From assembly GCA_018065365.1 (NCBI GenBank), contig JAGHTH010000176.1, positions 1 through 15,724 of the forward strand: a stretch of DNA of 15,724 nucleotides, written 5' to 3'. The notes below the pieces were generated by a model. It was not told the origin of the DNA and did no database searches. It worked only from the letters and a program-made list of their open reading frames with translations. Source of the DNA: Candidatus Coliplasma caballi (GTDB lineage Bacteria; Bacillota; Clostridia; Oscillospirales; CAG-382). This document shows, in pieces, positions 1 to 6,921 of this stretch; position 1 is the stretch's first letter, and every line of letters begins with the position of its first letter. A program made the position numbers and the translations under genes.

Positions 1-491
1 CTTATGTGCAGACCGATTACAACTTTGAGACCGGCGAGCTGACCATTGTCAACGAAACCGCTTATTCCAACGGCGAAAAGGCAAAAGTCAGATGCTACGG
101 CTGTAATGACGTTACCGAGGGCGTTGCGATCATGTGGCACGAGGGCGTTGACGTTTCCATTACCGGAAACTCCACCAACCCCACCAGATTCCAGCACCTT
201 GTCGCAGGTACCTACAAGAAGGAATGCGTCGAGAAGGGGAAGAAGTACTTCTCTGTTGCTTCCGGCGGCGGTACGGGCCGTACGCTGCATCCCGACAACG
301 TGGCAGCAGGTCCTGCTTCCTACGGCTTGACCGACTCCATGGGTCGTATGCACTCTGATGCACAGTTCGCTGGTTCCTCCTCCGTTCCGGCTCACGTCGA
401 AATGATGGGTCTGATCGGTGCGGGCAACAACCCGATGGTCGGTATGACCGTCGCATGTGCTGTTGCGGTTCAGGAAGCGCTGAACAAATAA
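1..491 (+). CDS. GGGtGRT-family protein, C-terminal part (5' end outside window)
   Basis: The reading frame is open from base 3 (the previous codon is cut by the window edge) to a TAA at 489-491, giving about 162 residues. The motif GGGTGRT is encoded at 264-284 and is followed by LHPDNVAAGPASYG and, near the end, SSVPAHVEMMGLIGAGNNPMVG. This matches my recollection of the GGGtGRT family (Pfam PF14057), full length roughly 330 residues, so about half the protein is missing here. The biochemical function of the family is not established. I recall that it often sits beside a NifU/SufU-like iron-sulfur scaffold gene, which would lie upstream and cannot be checked. The GTG at 6-8 could be read as a start, but it has no ribosome binding site in view and a family protein would be far longer, so I treat this as an internal fragment. 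A strong terminator follows directly. Confidence 0.85.
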   Translation, partial: YVQTDYNFETGELTIVNETAYSNGEKAKVRCYGCNDVTEGVAIMWHEGVDVSITGNSTNPTRFQHLVAGTYKKECVEKGKKYFSVASGGGTGRTLHPDNVAAGPASYGLTDSMGRMHSDAQFAGSSSVPAHVEMMGLIGAGNNPMVGMTVACAVAVQEALNK

Positions 492-508
492 GGTTCACAA
501 ACAAAGAA

Positions 509-536
509 GGCATCCGGATGATTCCGGATGCCTTTT
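509..536. terminator. Rho-independent terminator, probably bidirectional
   Basis: A perfect 10-bp stem, GGCATCCGGA (509-518) and TCCGGATGCC (523-532), encloses a 4-nt loop and is followed by TTTT at 533-536. It lies 17 nt after the stop codon of the GGGtGRT gene. Read on the minus strand the same stem is followed by TTCTTTGTTTG, so it can also end the convergent mscS transcript, whose stop codon is at 550-552. Confidence 0.9.
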
Positions 537-549
537 GCTGTATTGCGGT

Positions 550-1368
550 TTATTTCTGATCGATGTGAACGTCAAGCTGATTGTACGGGATCTTGATGCC
601 GCTGTAATCCAGAGCAAGCTTTGTTTTTTCCATCAGGTCAAAATTGACGTCCCAGTAGTTTTCGTTCTTTACCCAAACACGATAAGCGAAGGAAAGTGCG
701 TTTTCGCCATGCTGTGCAAGCAGAACGGCGGGAGCGGGATCCTTGAGGATGCGTTCGTCCGCTTCGGCAACCGCATAGAGAACTTCCTTGACTTTCGCGA
801 TGTCGGAATTGTACGCTACGTTGATCGTCAAGTCAATACGACGGTTTTCTTTTGCGTTGTAATCCGTTACCGCGGTGTTGGAAAGAGAACCGTTGGGGAT
901 CGTAATGGTCTTGTTGTCAACGGTCAGCAGGGTAGTGTAGAAAATACCAATGTCCGTAACCGTGCCGGCGTGAGAGCCGTCGTCGATATAATCACCGACG
1001 GAGAACGGGTGGAACACAAGAATCATGATACCGCCGGCGAAATTGGACAAACTTCCTTGCATTGCAAGTCCGATCGCAAGACCGGCAGATGCGATTGCCG
1101 CGGAAATGGACGCGGTTTCAATCCCCATGGTCGATGCGATGATAACAATCAGAAGAACGTAAAGGGCGACTTTGATCAGATCGATAATCAGGGTTTTAAC
1201 GTTCTCGGGGAGTGCGCTGAACTTTTTGCCTTTTCCGACAAGTTTGAGCACCCATTTTACAAGACGAAAACCGATGATTAAAATGAGAATGGCGCCGAGG
1301 AGTCTTGCACCAAAGGATGCCGCAAAATCCATCAACAATTGGAAAAGATACGATAATTTATCTTCCAT
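550..1368 (-). CDS. MscS-family small-conductance mechanosensitive channel
   Basis: The 272-residue product is close in length to E. coli MscS (286). Three hydrophobic segments lie at about residues 21-42, 61-81 and 87-117. The third carries the pore-lining helix signature GLAIGLAMQGSLSNFAGG, rich in Gly and Ala, followed by HPFSVGDYI, the start of the cytoplasmic beta domain. The PNGSLSNTAVTDY stretch is also typical of the family. Channels of this family sit in the cytoplasmic membrane and open under high membrane tension to release solutes on osmotic downshift. The ATG at 1366-1368 is preceded on the minus strand by AGAAAGGA (1378-1385), which supports this start. A promoter lies about 30 bp further upstream. 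The gene stands alone, divergent from trpS and convergent with the GGGtGRT gene. Family assignment is confident; gating properties and paralogue identity (mscS versus ykuT-like) cannot be judged. Confidence 0.93.
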   Translation of the reverse strand: MEDKLSYLFQLLMDFAASFGARLLGAILILIIGFRLVKWVLKLVGKGKKFSALPENVKTLIIDLIKVALYVLLIVIIASTMGIETASISAAIASAGLAIGLAMQGSLSNFAGGIMILVFHPFSVGDYIDDGSHAGTVTDIGIFYTTLLTVDNKTITIPNGSLSNTAVTDYNAKENRRIDLTINVAYNSDIAKVKEVLYAVAEADERILKDPAPAVLLAQHGENALSFAYRVWVKNENYWDVNFDLMEKTKLALDYSGIKIPYNQLDVHIDQK

Positions 1369-1399
1369 TTGAGAAAATCCTTTCTATTCTTTTTTATTT

Positions 1400-1428
1400 A
1401 TTATAGCCCTCTTTTACGGGATTGACAA
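1400..1428 (-). promoter_or_regulatory. Vegetative sigma-A-type promoter for the mscS-type gene
   Basis: On the minus strand TTGTCA (1428-1423) and TATAAT (1405-1400) are separated by 17 nt. The -10 box is consensus and the -35 matches five of six positions. Predicted transcription would start near 1393, giving a leader of about 25 nt that contains the ribosome binding site. Confidence 0.7.
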
Positions 1429-1489
1429 GAAAAAGATTTATGAATTCGTCCGACCGGAGAAAGTTTTGTATTGTTTTTTCAAAAACACC

Positions 1490-1518
1490 TTGAATTTTCC
1501 GAGGAACTATGATATAAT
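1490..1518 (+). promoter_or_regulatory. Vegetative sigma-A-type promoter for trpS, with extended -10
   Basis: TTGAAT (1490-1495) and TATAAT (1513-1518) are 17 nt apart, and a TG at 1510-1511 forms an extended -10 (TGATATAAT). Transcription should start around 1525, leaving a leader of roughly 79 nt before the trpS ATG at 1604. With no terminator seen after trpS or after the first topoisomerase gene, this promoter probably serves all three genes. Confidence 0.8.
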
Positions 1519-1531
1519 AACTTGATATTGT

Positions 1532-1555
1532 ATGATGGAATGGAATATTCTGTGA
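1532..1555 (+). other. Possible micro-ORF with a Trp codon in the trpS leader (speculative)
   Basis: ATG at 1532 starts a 7-codon frame reading Met-Met-Glu-Trp-Asn-Ile-Leu and ending in TGA (1553-1555). It lies inside the predicted trpS leader and contains one TGG codon. No Shine-Dalgarno sequence precedes it, and the ATG is only about 7 nt from the predicted transcription start. Chance occurrence is quite possible. Confidence 0.15.
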
Positions 1556-1570
1556 TTTTCCACCACATCT

Positions 1571-1586
1571 TGAACGTATTCGTTCA
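1571..1586 (+). promoter_or_regulatory. Short inverted repeat in the trpS leader just before the ribosome binding site
   Basis: TGAACG-TATT-CGTTCA forms a perfect 6-bp stem with a 4-nt loop, ending 4 nt before the AAGGAAG ribosome binding site (1591-1597) of trpS. It has no following U-tract, so it does not look like a terminator. It could be an RNA hairpin affecting ribosome loading, a protein-binding palindrome, or chance. Confidence 0.35.
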
Positions 1587-1603
1587 TAGAAAGGAAGCAT
1601 ATT

Positions 1604-2611
1604 ATGGAAAACAATGACGCAAAAAAAATGATCCTGTCGGGTATTCAACCTTCCGGTACGTTAACACTCGGAAATTATCTCGGAGCGCTTCGGAACTGGG
1701 TAAAAGTACAGGACGATTATAACTGTTATTATATGCTTGCTGACTTGCATACCATTACCGTCCGGCAGGTTCCGGCTGAACTTCGCCAGAACTGCTTGAA
1801 AACGGCGGCAATCTATCTTGCAGCGGGAATTGATCCGATAAAGAGCACACTCTTTTTGCAGAGCATGGTTCCGGCGCATTCGCAGCTTGCATGGGTATTG
1901 AACTGTTACACCATGACCGGCGAACTCACCCGCATGACGCAGTTCAAGGACAAATCCGCAAGACACGCCGATAACGTCAATGCAGGACTTTACACCTATC
2001 CTGTTCTGATGGCAGCGGATATTCTGCTCTATCAGGCCGATTACGTTCCCGTCGGAAAAGATCAGCTTCAGCATCTGGAAATCACTCGTGATATCGCAAC
2101 ACGTTTTAACAATGCTTACAGCGAAACGTTCAAGATTCCGCAGGGAATGACCACTGCGACAGGTGCGCACATTTGTTCGCTTTCCGATCCGACGAAGAAA
2201 ATGAGCAAATCGGAAGAAGGCGACGGCACGATCTTTATTCTGGATCCCAAAGACGTGATCATCCGTAAGATCAAGAGAGCCGTTACAGATTCCGGCAGTG
2301 AAGTTCGTTACGCTGAAGGCAAAGACGGTATCAATAACCTGATGAACATTTACAGCGCGATTACCGGCAAAACGAATGTGGAAATCGAGAAAGAATTTGA
2401 AGGAAAGGGCTACGGAGATTTCAAACTTGCCGTTGCGGAAGTCGTAGCCGACGTTCTCGGAAAACTGCAGGAGGAATACAATCGGTATATCGCCGACAAG
2501 GAATATATCAATGGAATTTTGAAAGACGGTGCCGAGAAAGCAAACTACATCGCGAGAAAGACACTTTCCAAGGTGTACCGCAAAGTCGGCTTCTACGATC
2601 CCACGAAATAA
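1604..2611 (+). CDS. trpS: Tryptophanyl-tRNA synthetase
   Basis: The 335-residue protein has the standard length of a bacterial TrpRS, a cytoplasmic class Ic synthetase that joins L-tryptophan to tRNA-Trp using ATP. GIQPSG occurs at residues 13-18 and the HIGH-type motif appears as TLGN at 21-24. Also present are ELTRMTQFKDKS (about 107-118), the tryptophan-pocket region GLYTYPVLMAADILLY (about 128-143), VGKDQLQHLE, and the KMSKS loop at 199-203. All the catalytic signatures are therefore intact. The ATG at 1604 follows AAGGAAG (1591-1597) with a 6-nt spacer. It is the first gene downstream of a near-consensus promoter and is followed 18 nt later by the topoisomerase B gene. The leader is too short for a T-box riboswitch. 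Confidence 0.97.
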   Translation: MENNDAKKMILSGIQPSGTLTLGNYLGALRNWVKVQDDYNCYYMLADLHTITVRQVPAELRQNCLKTAAIYLAAGIDPIKSTLFLQSMVPAHSQLAWVLNCYTMTGELTRMTQFKDKSARHADNVNAGLYTYPVLMAADILLYQADYVPVGKDQLQHLEITRDIATRFNNAYSETFKIPQGMTTATGAHICSLSDPTKKMSKSEEGDGTIFILDPKDVIIRKIKRAVTDSGSEVRYAEGKDGINNLMNIYSAITGKTNVEIEKEFEGKGYGDFKLAVAEVVADVLGKLQEEYNRYIADKEYINGILKDGAEKANYIARKTLSKVYRKVGFYDPTK

Positions 2612-2629
2612 CAGAAAAGGATAGTAACC

Positions 2630-4615
2630 ATGGCGAAAAAGACGGAAGAGTACGGTAATCAAAGTATTTCCATGCTGAAAGGCGCTGACCGCGTCCGCAA
2701 GCGTCCCGCAGTCATTTTCGGATCTGACGGGTTGGAAGGGTGCGAGCATTCTTTTTTGGAAATCCTCGCGAACTCCATTGACGAATTTCGTGAGGGCTAC
2801 GGGAAAGTGATCAACGTAACCGTTACGAACGACCACGTGATGACGGTCGAAGATTTCGGGCGCGGCGTTCCATTGGATTGGAACGAAAAGGAACAGCGTT
2901 ACAACTGGGAACTTGTTTTTTGCGAGTTATATGCCGGCGGTAAATACGATAACGCCAACAGCGGCTTATACGAGTTCTCTCTTGGCTTAAACGGTCTCGG
3001 CGCGTGTGCGACGCAGTATTCTTCGGAATATATGGAAGTCATTTCCAGAAAAGGCGGCGTTCAGTATTCGATCCACTTTGAAAAAGGAGAGCCGATCGAA
3101 CAGCTTCAGCAAACGGAATGCCAAAAGAATAAAACCGGTACGACAATTCGTTGGAAGAGCGACAAGGAAGTGTTTTCCGATATCGTGATTCCGCAGGAAT
3201 TCTTTACCAGAACCATGAAAAAGCAGGCCGTCGTTAATGCCGGATTGACCCTCAATCTGAAATGGCAGAACGCGGACGGCTCTTATGAGGACTTTTCCTA
3301 TTACTACGAAAATGGTATCCAGGATTATATGTCCGAACTGATCGGAGAGACCGGAATGGTTCCGATCCAAAGATATTCGTGCGACCGTGTCGGCAGAGAC
3401 CGTGAGGACAAAGAAGACTACAAGCTAAAAATCGAGTTTGCCTTCTGCTTTTCAAATGAGGTCAATTTGACCGAATATTACCACAACTCCTCCTATTTGG
3501 AATACGGTGGTTGCCCGGACAAAGCGGCAAGAAGTGCGTTTGTCTATGCGGTTGATAAGTATTGCTCCGAAAAGAACAAATATTCCAAAAATGAATCCAA
3601 AGTGAATTTTGACGACGTGAAAAACTCTCTCGTTCTGGTCGTCAATTCTTCCTCTACGCAGGCATCCTACGAAAACCAGACAAAAAAAGCGATCAACAAC
3701 CCGTTTATCACGAAAGCGATGACCGAGTTCTTCAAGCAATCTTTGGACGCGTTCTTCGCGGAAAACCCCGCATACGCAGACAAGGTCTGTCAGCAGATGC
3801 TGATCAATAAGCGTTCCCGTGAATCTGCGGAGCAGACTCGTACCAATATCAAGAAAAAACTGACGCAGCCGGTCGATTCGTTCTCCAATTCGGTTGAAAA
3901 GTTCGTGGATTGCCGTTCCAAAGATAAAAATCTTTGCGAACTTTACATCGTGGAAGGTGATTCCGCGCTTACCAGCTGTAAATTGGCAAGAAACGCCATG
4001 TTCCAGGCGATCATTCCCGTTCGCGGTAAAACGCTGAACTGTCTGAAAGCGTCTGCCGACAAGATCATGAAGAACGACATCATTCTTGATCTGATCAAGG
4101 TTATCGGCTGCGGCATGGAACTGAAAGGATTAAAAGCGAAAGATATCTCTACGTTTGACATTGATTTGCTCCGTTGGAACAAGATCATCATCTGTACAGA
4201 TGCGGACGTGGACGGCTATCAGATCCGTACGCTGATCCTGACGTTGTTTTACAGCTTGCTTCCGACTTTGATCCGTGAGGGCAGAGTCTATATTGCAGAA
4301 ACTCCTCTTTATGAAATCAACTGCAAGGATGAAACGTATTTCGCATATGACGAAGCCGAAAAGAACGCGATCCTTGCGCAGATCGGGGAACAGAAATACA
4401 CGATCCAGCGTTCCAAAGGTCTGGGCGAAAACGAAGCGGATATGATGTCCCGCACGACGATGCATCCCGCAACGCGCCGCCTGATCCGCGTGATGCCGGA
4501 GGATGAAGAAAAAACCTATCAGATGTTTGACGTTCTGCTTGGGGATAACCTTTCCGGCAGAAAAGATATGATTGCCGCTTACGGATCGAAATATTACGAT
4601 CTTGCAGACACTTGA
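2630..4615 (+). CDS. Divergent type IIA DNA topoisomerase subunit B (GyrB/ParE-like)
   Basis: This 661-residue protein is the ATPase/Toprim subunit of a type IIA topoisomerase. The GHKL ATPase is at residues about 1-215. It has the presumed catalytic Glu44 and Asn48 in LEILANS, Asp75 in VEDFGRGVP, the ATP lid GLNGLG (119-124), and the TGTTIRW strand (169-175). The transducer domain has QTK at 350-352, whose Lys should contact ATP. The Toprim domain carries EGDSA (442-446) and DADVDG (524-529), the metal-binding acids, followed by the KGLGE motif at 596-600. Length is typical of GyrB/ParE. Several usually conserved positions differ: VDN is LAN, DDGRGIP is DFGRGVP, GLHGVG is GLNGLG and DGSHIR is DGYQIR. 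It sits 29 nt before its partner subunit A, with recF and other gyrB-type neighbours absent. A topoisomerase IV-like decatenase role is more likely than gyrase, but that is inference. The ATG is preceded by an AAAAGGA ribosome binding site. Confidence 0.9.
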   Translation: MAKKTEEYGNQSISMLKGADRVRKRPAVIFGSDGLEGCEHSFLEILANSIDEFREGYGKVINVTVTNDHVMTVEDFGRGVPLDWNEKEQRYNWELVFCELYAGGKYDNANSGLYEFSLGLNGLGACATQYSSEYMEVISRKGGVQYSIHFEKGEPIEQLQQTECQKNKTGTTIRWKSDKEVFSDIVIPQEFFTRTMKKQAVVNAGLTLNLKWQNADGSYEDFSYYYENGIQDYMSELIGETGMVPIQRYSCDRVGRDREDKEDYKLKIEFAFCFSNEVNLTEYYHNSSYLEYGGCPDKAARSAFVYAVDKYCSEKNKYSKNESKVNFDDVKNSLVLVVNSSSTQASYENQTKKAINNPFITKAMTEFFKQSLDAFFAENPAYADKVCQQMLINKRSRESAEQTRTNIKKKLTQPVDSFSNSVEKFVDCRSKDKNLCELYIVEGDSALTSCKLARNAMFQAIIPVRGKTLNCLKASADKIMKNDIILDLIKVIGCGMELKGLKAKDISTFDIDLLRWNKIIICTDADVDGYQIRTLILTLFYSLLPTLIREGRVYIAETPLYEINCKDETYFAYDEAEKNAILAQIGEQKYTIQRSKGLGENEADMMSRTTMHPATRRLIRVMPEDEEKTYQMFDVLLGDNLSGRKDMIAAYGSKYYDLADT

Positions 4616-4644
4616 CAGACGGTAACGAGAAAGGAGGAAACAGT

Positions 4645-6855
4645 ATGCCCAAGAAGAAAAAAATTGTGGAAGAACCGATCGCTGCCGCCGATCCCGTTGA
4701 TATGCGTATCACGGAAGTTTTGGAAAGCAACTATATGCCTTACGCGATCAGCGTCATCGTTTCGCGTGCGATTCCTGCAATCGACGGTTTCAAACCATCT
4801 CACAGAAAATTGCTTTACACAATGTATAAAATGGGGTTAATGTCCGGGCAGACGATCAAGAGCGCCAACGTCGTCGGTCGTACGATGGCGTTGAACCCGC
4901 ACGGCGACGCTTCAATCTATGAAACGCTCGTCCGTTTGACGACCGGCAAGGAAGCGTTGCTTCATCCGTTCATTCAGTCAAAAGGAAGCTTCGGAAAACA
5001 GTATTCCGATACGATGTACGCGGCAAGCCGTTACACCGAATGCAAACTTGCAAAGATCTGTGAGGCCGTTTTTGACGGCATTGACAAAGACGCCGTGGAT
5101 ATGGTTCCGAACTACGATAACACTACGACAGAGCCGTCGCTGCTTCCGACAGCGTTCCCGAACATACTTGTTTCGGTCAACACCGGTATTGCCGTCGGTA
5201 TGGCGAGTTCGTTCTGTTCTTTCAATCTCCGCGAAGTTTGTGAAGCGACCATCCGCTTTATCAAAGAACCGGATTTTGACATCGACGAGCTCCTTGACGT
5301 TATGAAAGCGCCCGATTTCCCGACCGGAGGACAGTTGATTTATAACCGCGAAAAAATGCGTGAACTGTATCAGACCGGCAGAGGATCCGTTTCGGTACGT
5401 GCAAGAAGCACTTTCGACGCGCATGAGAACAGAATCGAAATTACCGAGATCCCGTATAATACGACCATCGAAAAAGTCATCGCTTCGATCGTGGACATGG
5501 TCAAAGCAGGGAAGCTCAAGGATATTTCCGATGTCCGCGACGAAATGGATTTGAGCGGCCCTCGCATCGCGATCGATTTGAAAAAGAGTGCCGATCACGA
5601 AAAAATCCTCGCCCGTCTTTATAAATCGCATATTCTTGAATGCGATTTTCCTTGCAATTTTAACGTTTTGGTCGGCGGTTTGCCCAATACGATGGGAATT
5701 CTCGACATTCTCGACGAATGGGTTGCGTTCCGCGTGGAATGCCTGCGCCGCACTTTTATCTTTGACCTTTCTAAAAAAAGCGACAAATTGCACCTTCTTT
5801 ACGGTCTGCGTGAAATTCTGCTGGACATCGACAAAGCGATCCGCATCATTCGTGAAACAGAGAGCGAGCAGAACGTCATTCCGAACTTAATGGACGGCTT
5901 CGGTATCGACAAGATTCAGGCGGAATACGTTGCCGAAATCAAACTGCGCAATCTGAACAGAGAATACATCATCAACCGTATTGACGAAATCGAATCGCTC
6001 GAAAAAGAGATCGAAGACCTTAAGAGTCTGATTGCAAGCGATCGAAGAATCAAAACCGTTGTTGCAAAACAACTTGCAGAGATCGCGGAGAAGTTCGGCG
6101 TACCGAGAAAGACGCAGCTTCTGATCGAGGAGGATATGGTCCAGGTCGATCTGACCGAAACCGTTGACGCATATCCGTGTTCCATGTTCGTTTCCAGGGA
6201 AGGATACTTCAAGAAATGCACACCCGCGTCCTTACGCGGAAGCGACGTCCAAAAATACAAGGAAAACGATTCGCTATTGTTTTCGCAGGAGATCAACAAC
6301 GGGTATGAACTGCTTGTTTTCACGTCCGATGCGCAGGTCTATAAAACGCGCATGAGCGAATTTGACGACTGCAAAGCGTCCGCGCTCGGAACGTATCTAC
6401 CGGCGGAGCTTTCGTTCGATAAGGATGAGAAAGTCTGTTCCGTTTTGCCTGTGAACGCGTATTCCGGAAATCTATTGCTGTTTTTCGCAAACGGAAAAGC
6501 CGTTTCCATTCCTTTGGAGTCTTATCAAACGAAAAACAACCGCAAGAAGCTGACTTCCGCATTTTTCGGCGGCAGTCCGCTTGTGCGCGCTTACCTCGGA
6601 AATACCGCGGAAGAATACCTTGTGATTTCGGATGACAATAAAGCGATCCTGGTCAAAGAAGGACAGATTACCGAAAAATCCACCCGTACTTCCTGCGGCA
6701 GCACGATTATGTCTTTGAAAAAAGACAGATACGTTAAAGAAGTGCTTCCGTTCGACCCGAAAACGACTCCGCTTGACAGGCCCGGCAAATACAGAAAATC
6801 CTCGCTTCCTTCCACCGGATCCGGCTTGGACAAAGAGTTTTCGTTTGGCTCTTGA
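4645..6855 (+). CDS. Divergent type IIA DNA topoisomerase subunit A (GyrA/ParC-like)
   Basis: The 736-residue product is the DNA breakage-reunion subunit that would form an A2B2 enzyme with the preceding gene product. The winged-helix region is recognisable by DGFKPSHRKLLYTM (47-60) and NPHGDASIYETLVRL (84-98). The catalytic dyad is Arg129-Tyr130 in AASRYTECKL. The tower region has GIAVGMASSF (181-190), where the DNA-bending Ile of GyrA/ParC is Phe190. A coiled region at about 440-500 is followed by a shortened beta-pinwheel C-terminal domain with no QRRGGRG-type GyrA box. This argues against gyrase-style negative supercoiling. I chose ATG 4645 because AAGGAGG at 4631-4637 lies 7 nt upstream. 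A TTG at 4612 overlapping the previous stop would add 11 residues but has no ribosome binding site. The stop codon lies within the -35 box of the gdpP promoter. Confidence 0.9.
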   Translation: MPKKKKIVEEPIAAADPVDMRITEVLESNYMPYAISVIVSRAIPAIDGFKPSHRKLLYTMYKMGLMSGQTIKSANVVGRTMALNPHGDASIYETLVRLTTGKEALLHPFIQSKGSFGKQYSDTMYAASRYTECKLAKICEAVFDGIDKDAVDMVPNYDNTTTEPSLLPTAFPNILVSVNTGIAVGMASSFCSFNLREVCEATIRFIKEPDFDIDELLDVMKAPDFPTGGQLIYNREKMRELYQTGRGSVSVRARSTFDAHENRIEITEIPYNTTIEKVIASIVDMVKAGKLKDISDVRDEMDLSGPRIAIDLKKSADHEKILARLYKSHILECDFPCNFNVLVGGLPNTMGILDILDEWVAFRVECLRRTFIFDLSKKSDKLHLLYGLREILLDIDKAIRIIRETESEQNVIPNLMDGFGIDKIQAEYVAEIKLRNLNREYIINRIDEIESLEKEIEDLKSLIASDRRIKTVVAKQLAEIAEKFGVPRKTQLLIEEDMVQVDLTETVDAYPCSMFVSREGYFKKCTPASLRGSDVQKYKENDSLLFSQEINNGYELLVFTSDAQVYKTRMSEFDDCKASALGTYLPAELSFDKDEKVCSVLPVNAYSGNLLLFFANGKAVSIPLESYQTKNNRKKLTSAFFGGSPLVRAYLGNTAEEYLVISDDNKAILVKEGQITEKSTRTSCGSTIMSLKKDRYVKEVLPFDPKTTPLDRPGKYRKSSLPSTGSGLDKEFSFGS

Positions 6856-6881
6856 CAGATCGGCACGGAATGGTATATAAT
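6852..6881 (+). promoter_or_regulatory. Vegetative sigma-A-type promoter for the gdpP operon
   Basis: TTGACA (6852-6857, full consensus) and TATAAT (6876-6881, full consensus) are 18 nt apart. Transcription should start around 6888, about 34 nt before the gdpP ATG. The TGA stop of the topoisomerase A gene (6853-6855) is contained within the -35 hexamer, so the promoter overlaps the end of the upstream gene. No terminator separates the two, so read-through transcription may add to it. Confidence 0.8.
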
Positions 6882-6898
6882 ATTACAATCCGATTCTG
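6856..6898. repeat. Imperfect inverted repeat flanking the gdpP -10 box
   Basis: CAGATCGG (6856-6863) and CCGATTCTG (6890-6898) are complementary apart from one bulged base, with 26 nt between them holding the -10 box and the start-site region. This placement would suit an operator or a long-loop hairpin, but arms this short can arise by chance. Confidence 0.3.
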
Positions 6899-6921
6899 TT
6901 TGAAAGGAGACGTGATCCCGC

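Noticed and set aside
1422..1427. Plus-strand TTGACA as a second trpS promoter
   Set aside because: No acceptable -10 box lies 16-18 nt downstream. The same bases serve as the -35 of the minus-strand mscS promoter.
1369..1603. T-box riboswitch before trpS
   Set aside because: The predicted leader is only about 79 nt, I see no T-box consensus, and no terminator/antiterminator pair is present.
1661..2836. A 391-codon open frame on the minus strand opposite trpS and the start of the topoisomerase B gene
   Set aside because: It spans the trpS/topoisomerase junction on the opposite strand, with no family signature or evident promoter. Codon-usage shadow is the simplest explanation.
4612..4644. 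TTG start for the topoisomerase A gene overlapping the upstream stop
   Set aside because: It has no ribosome binding site, whereas AAGGAGG lies 7 nt before the ATG at 4645.
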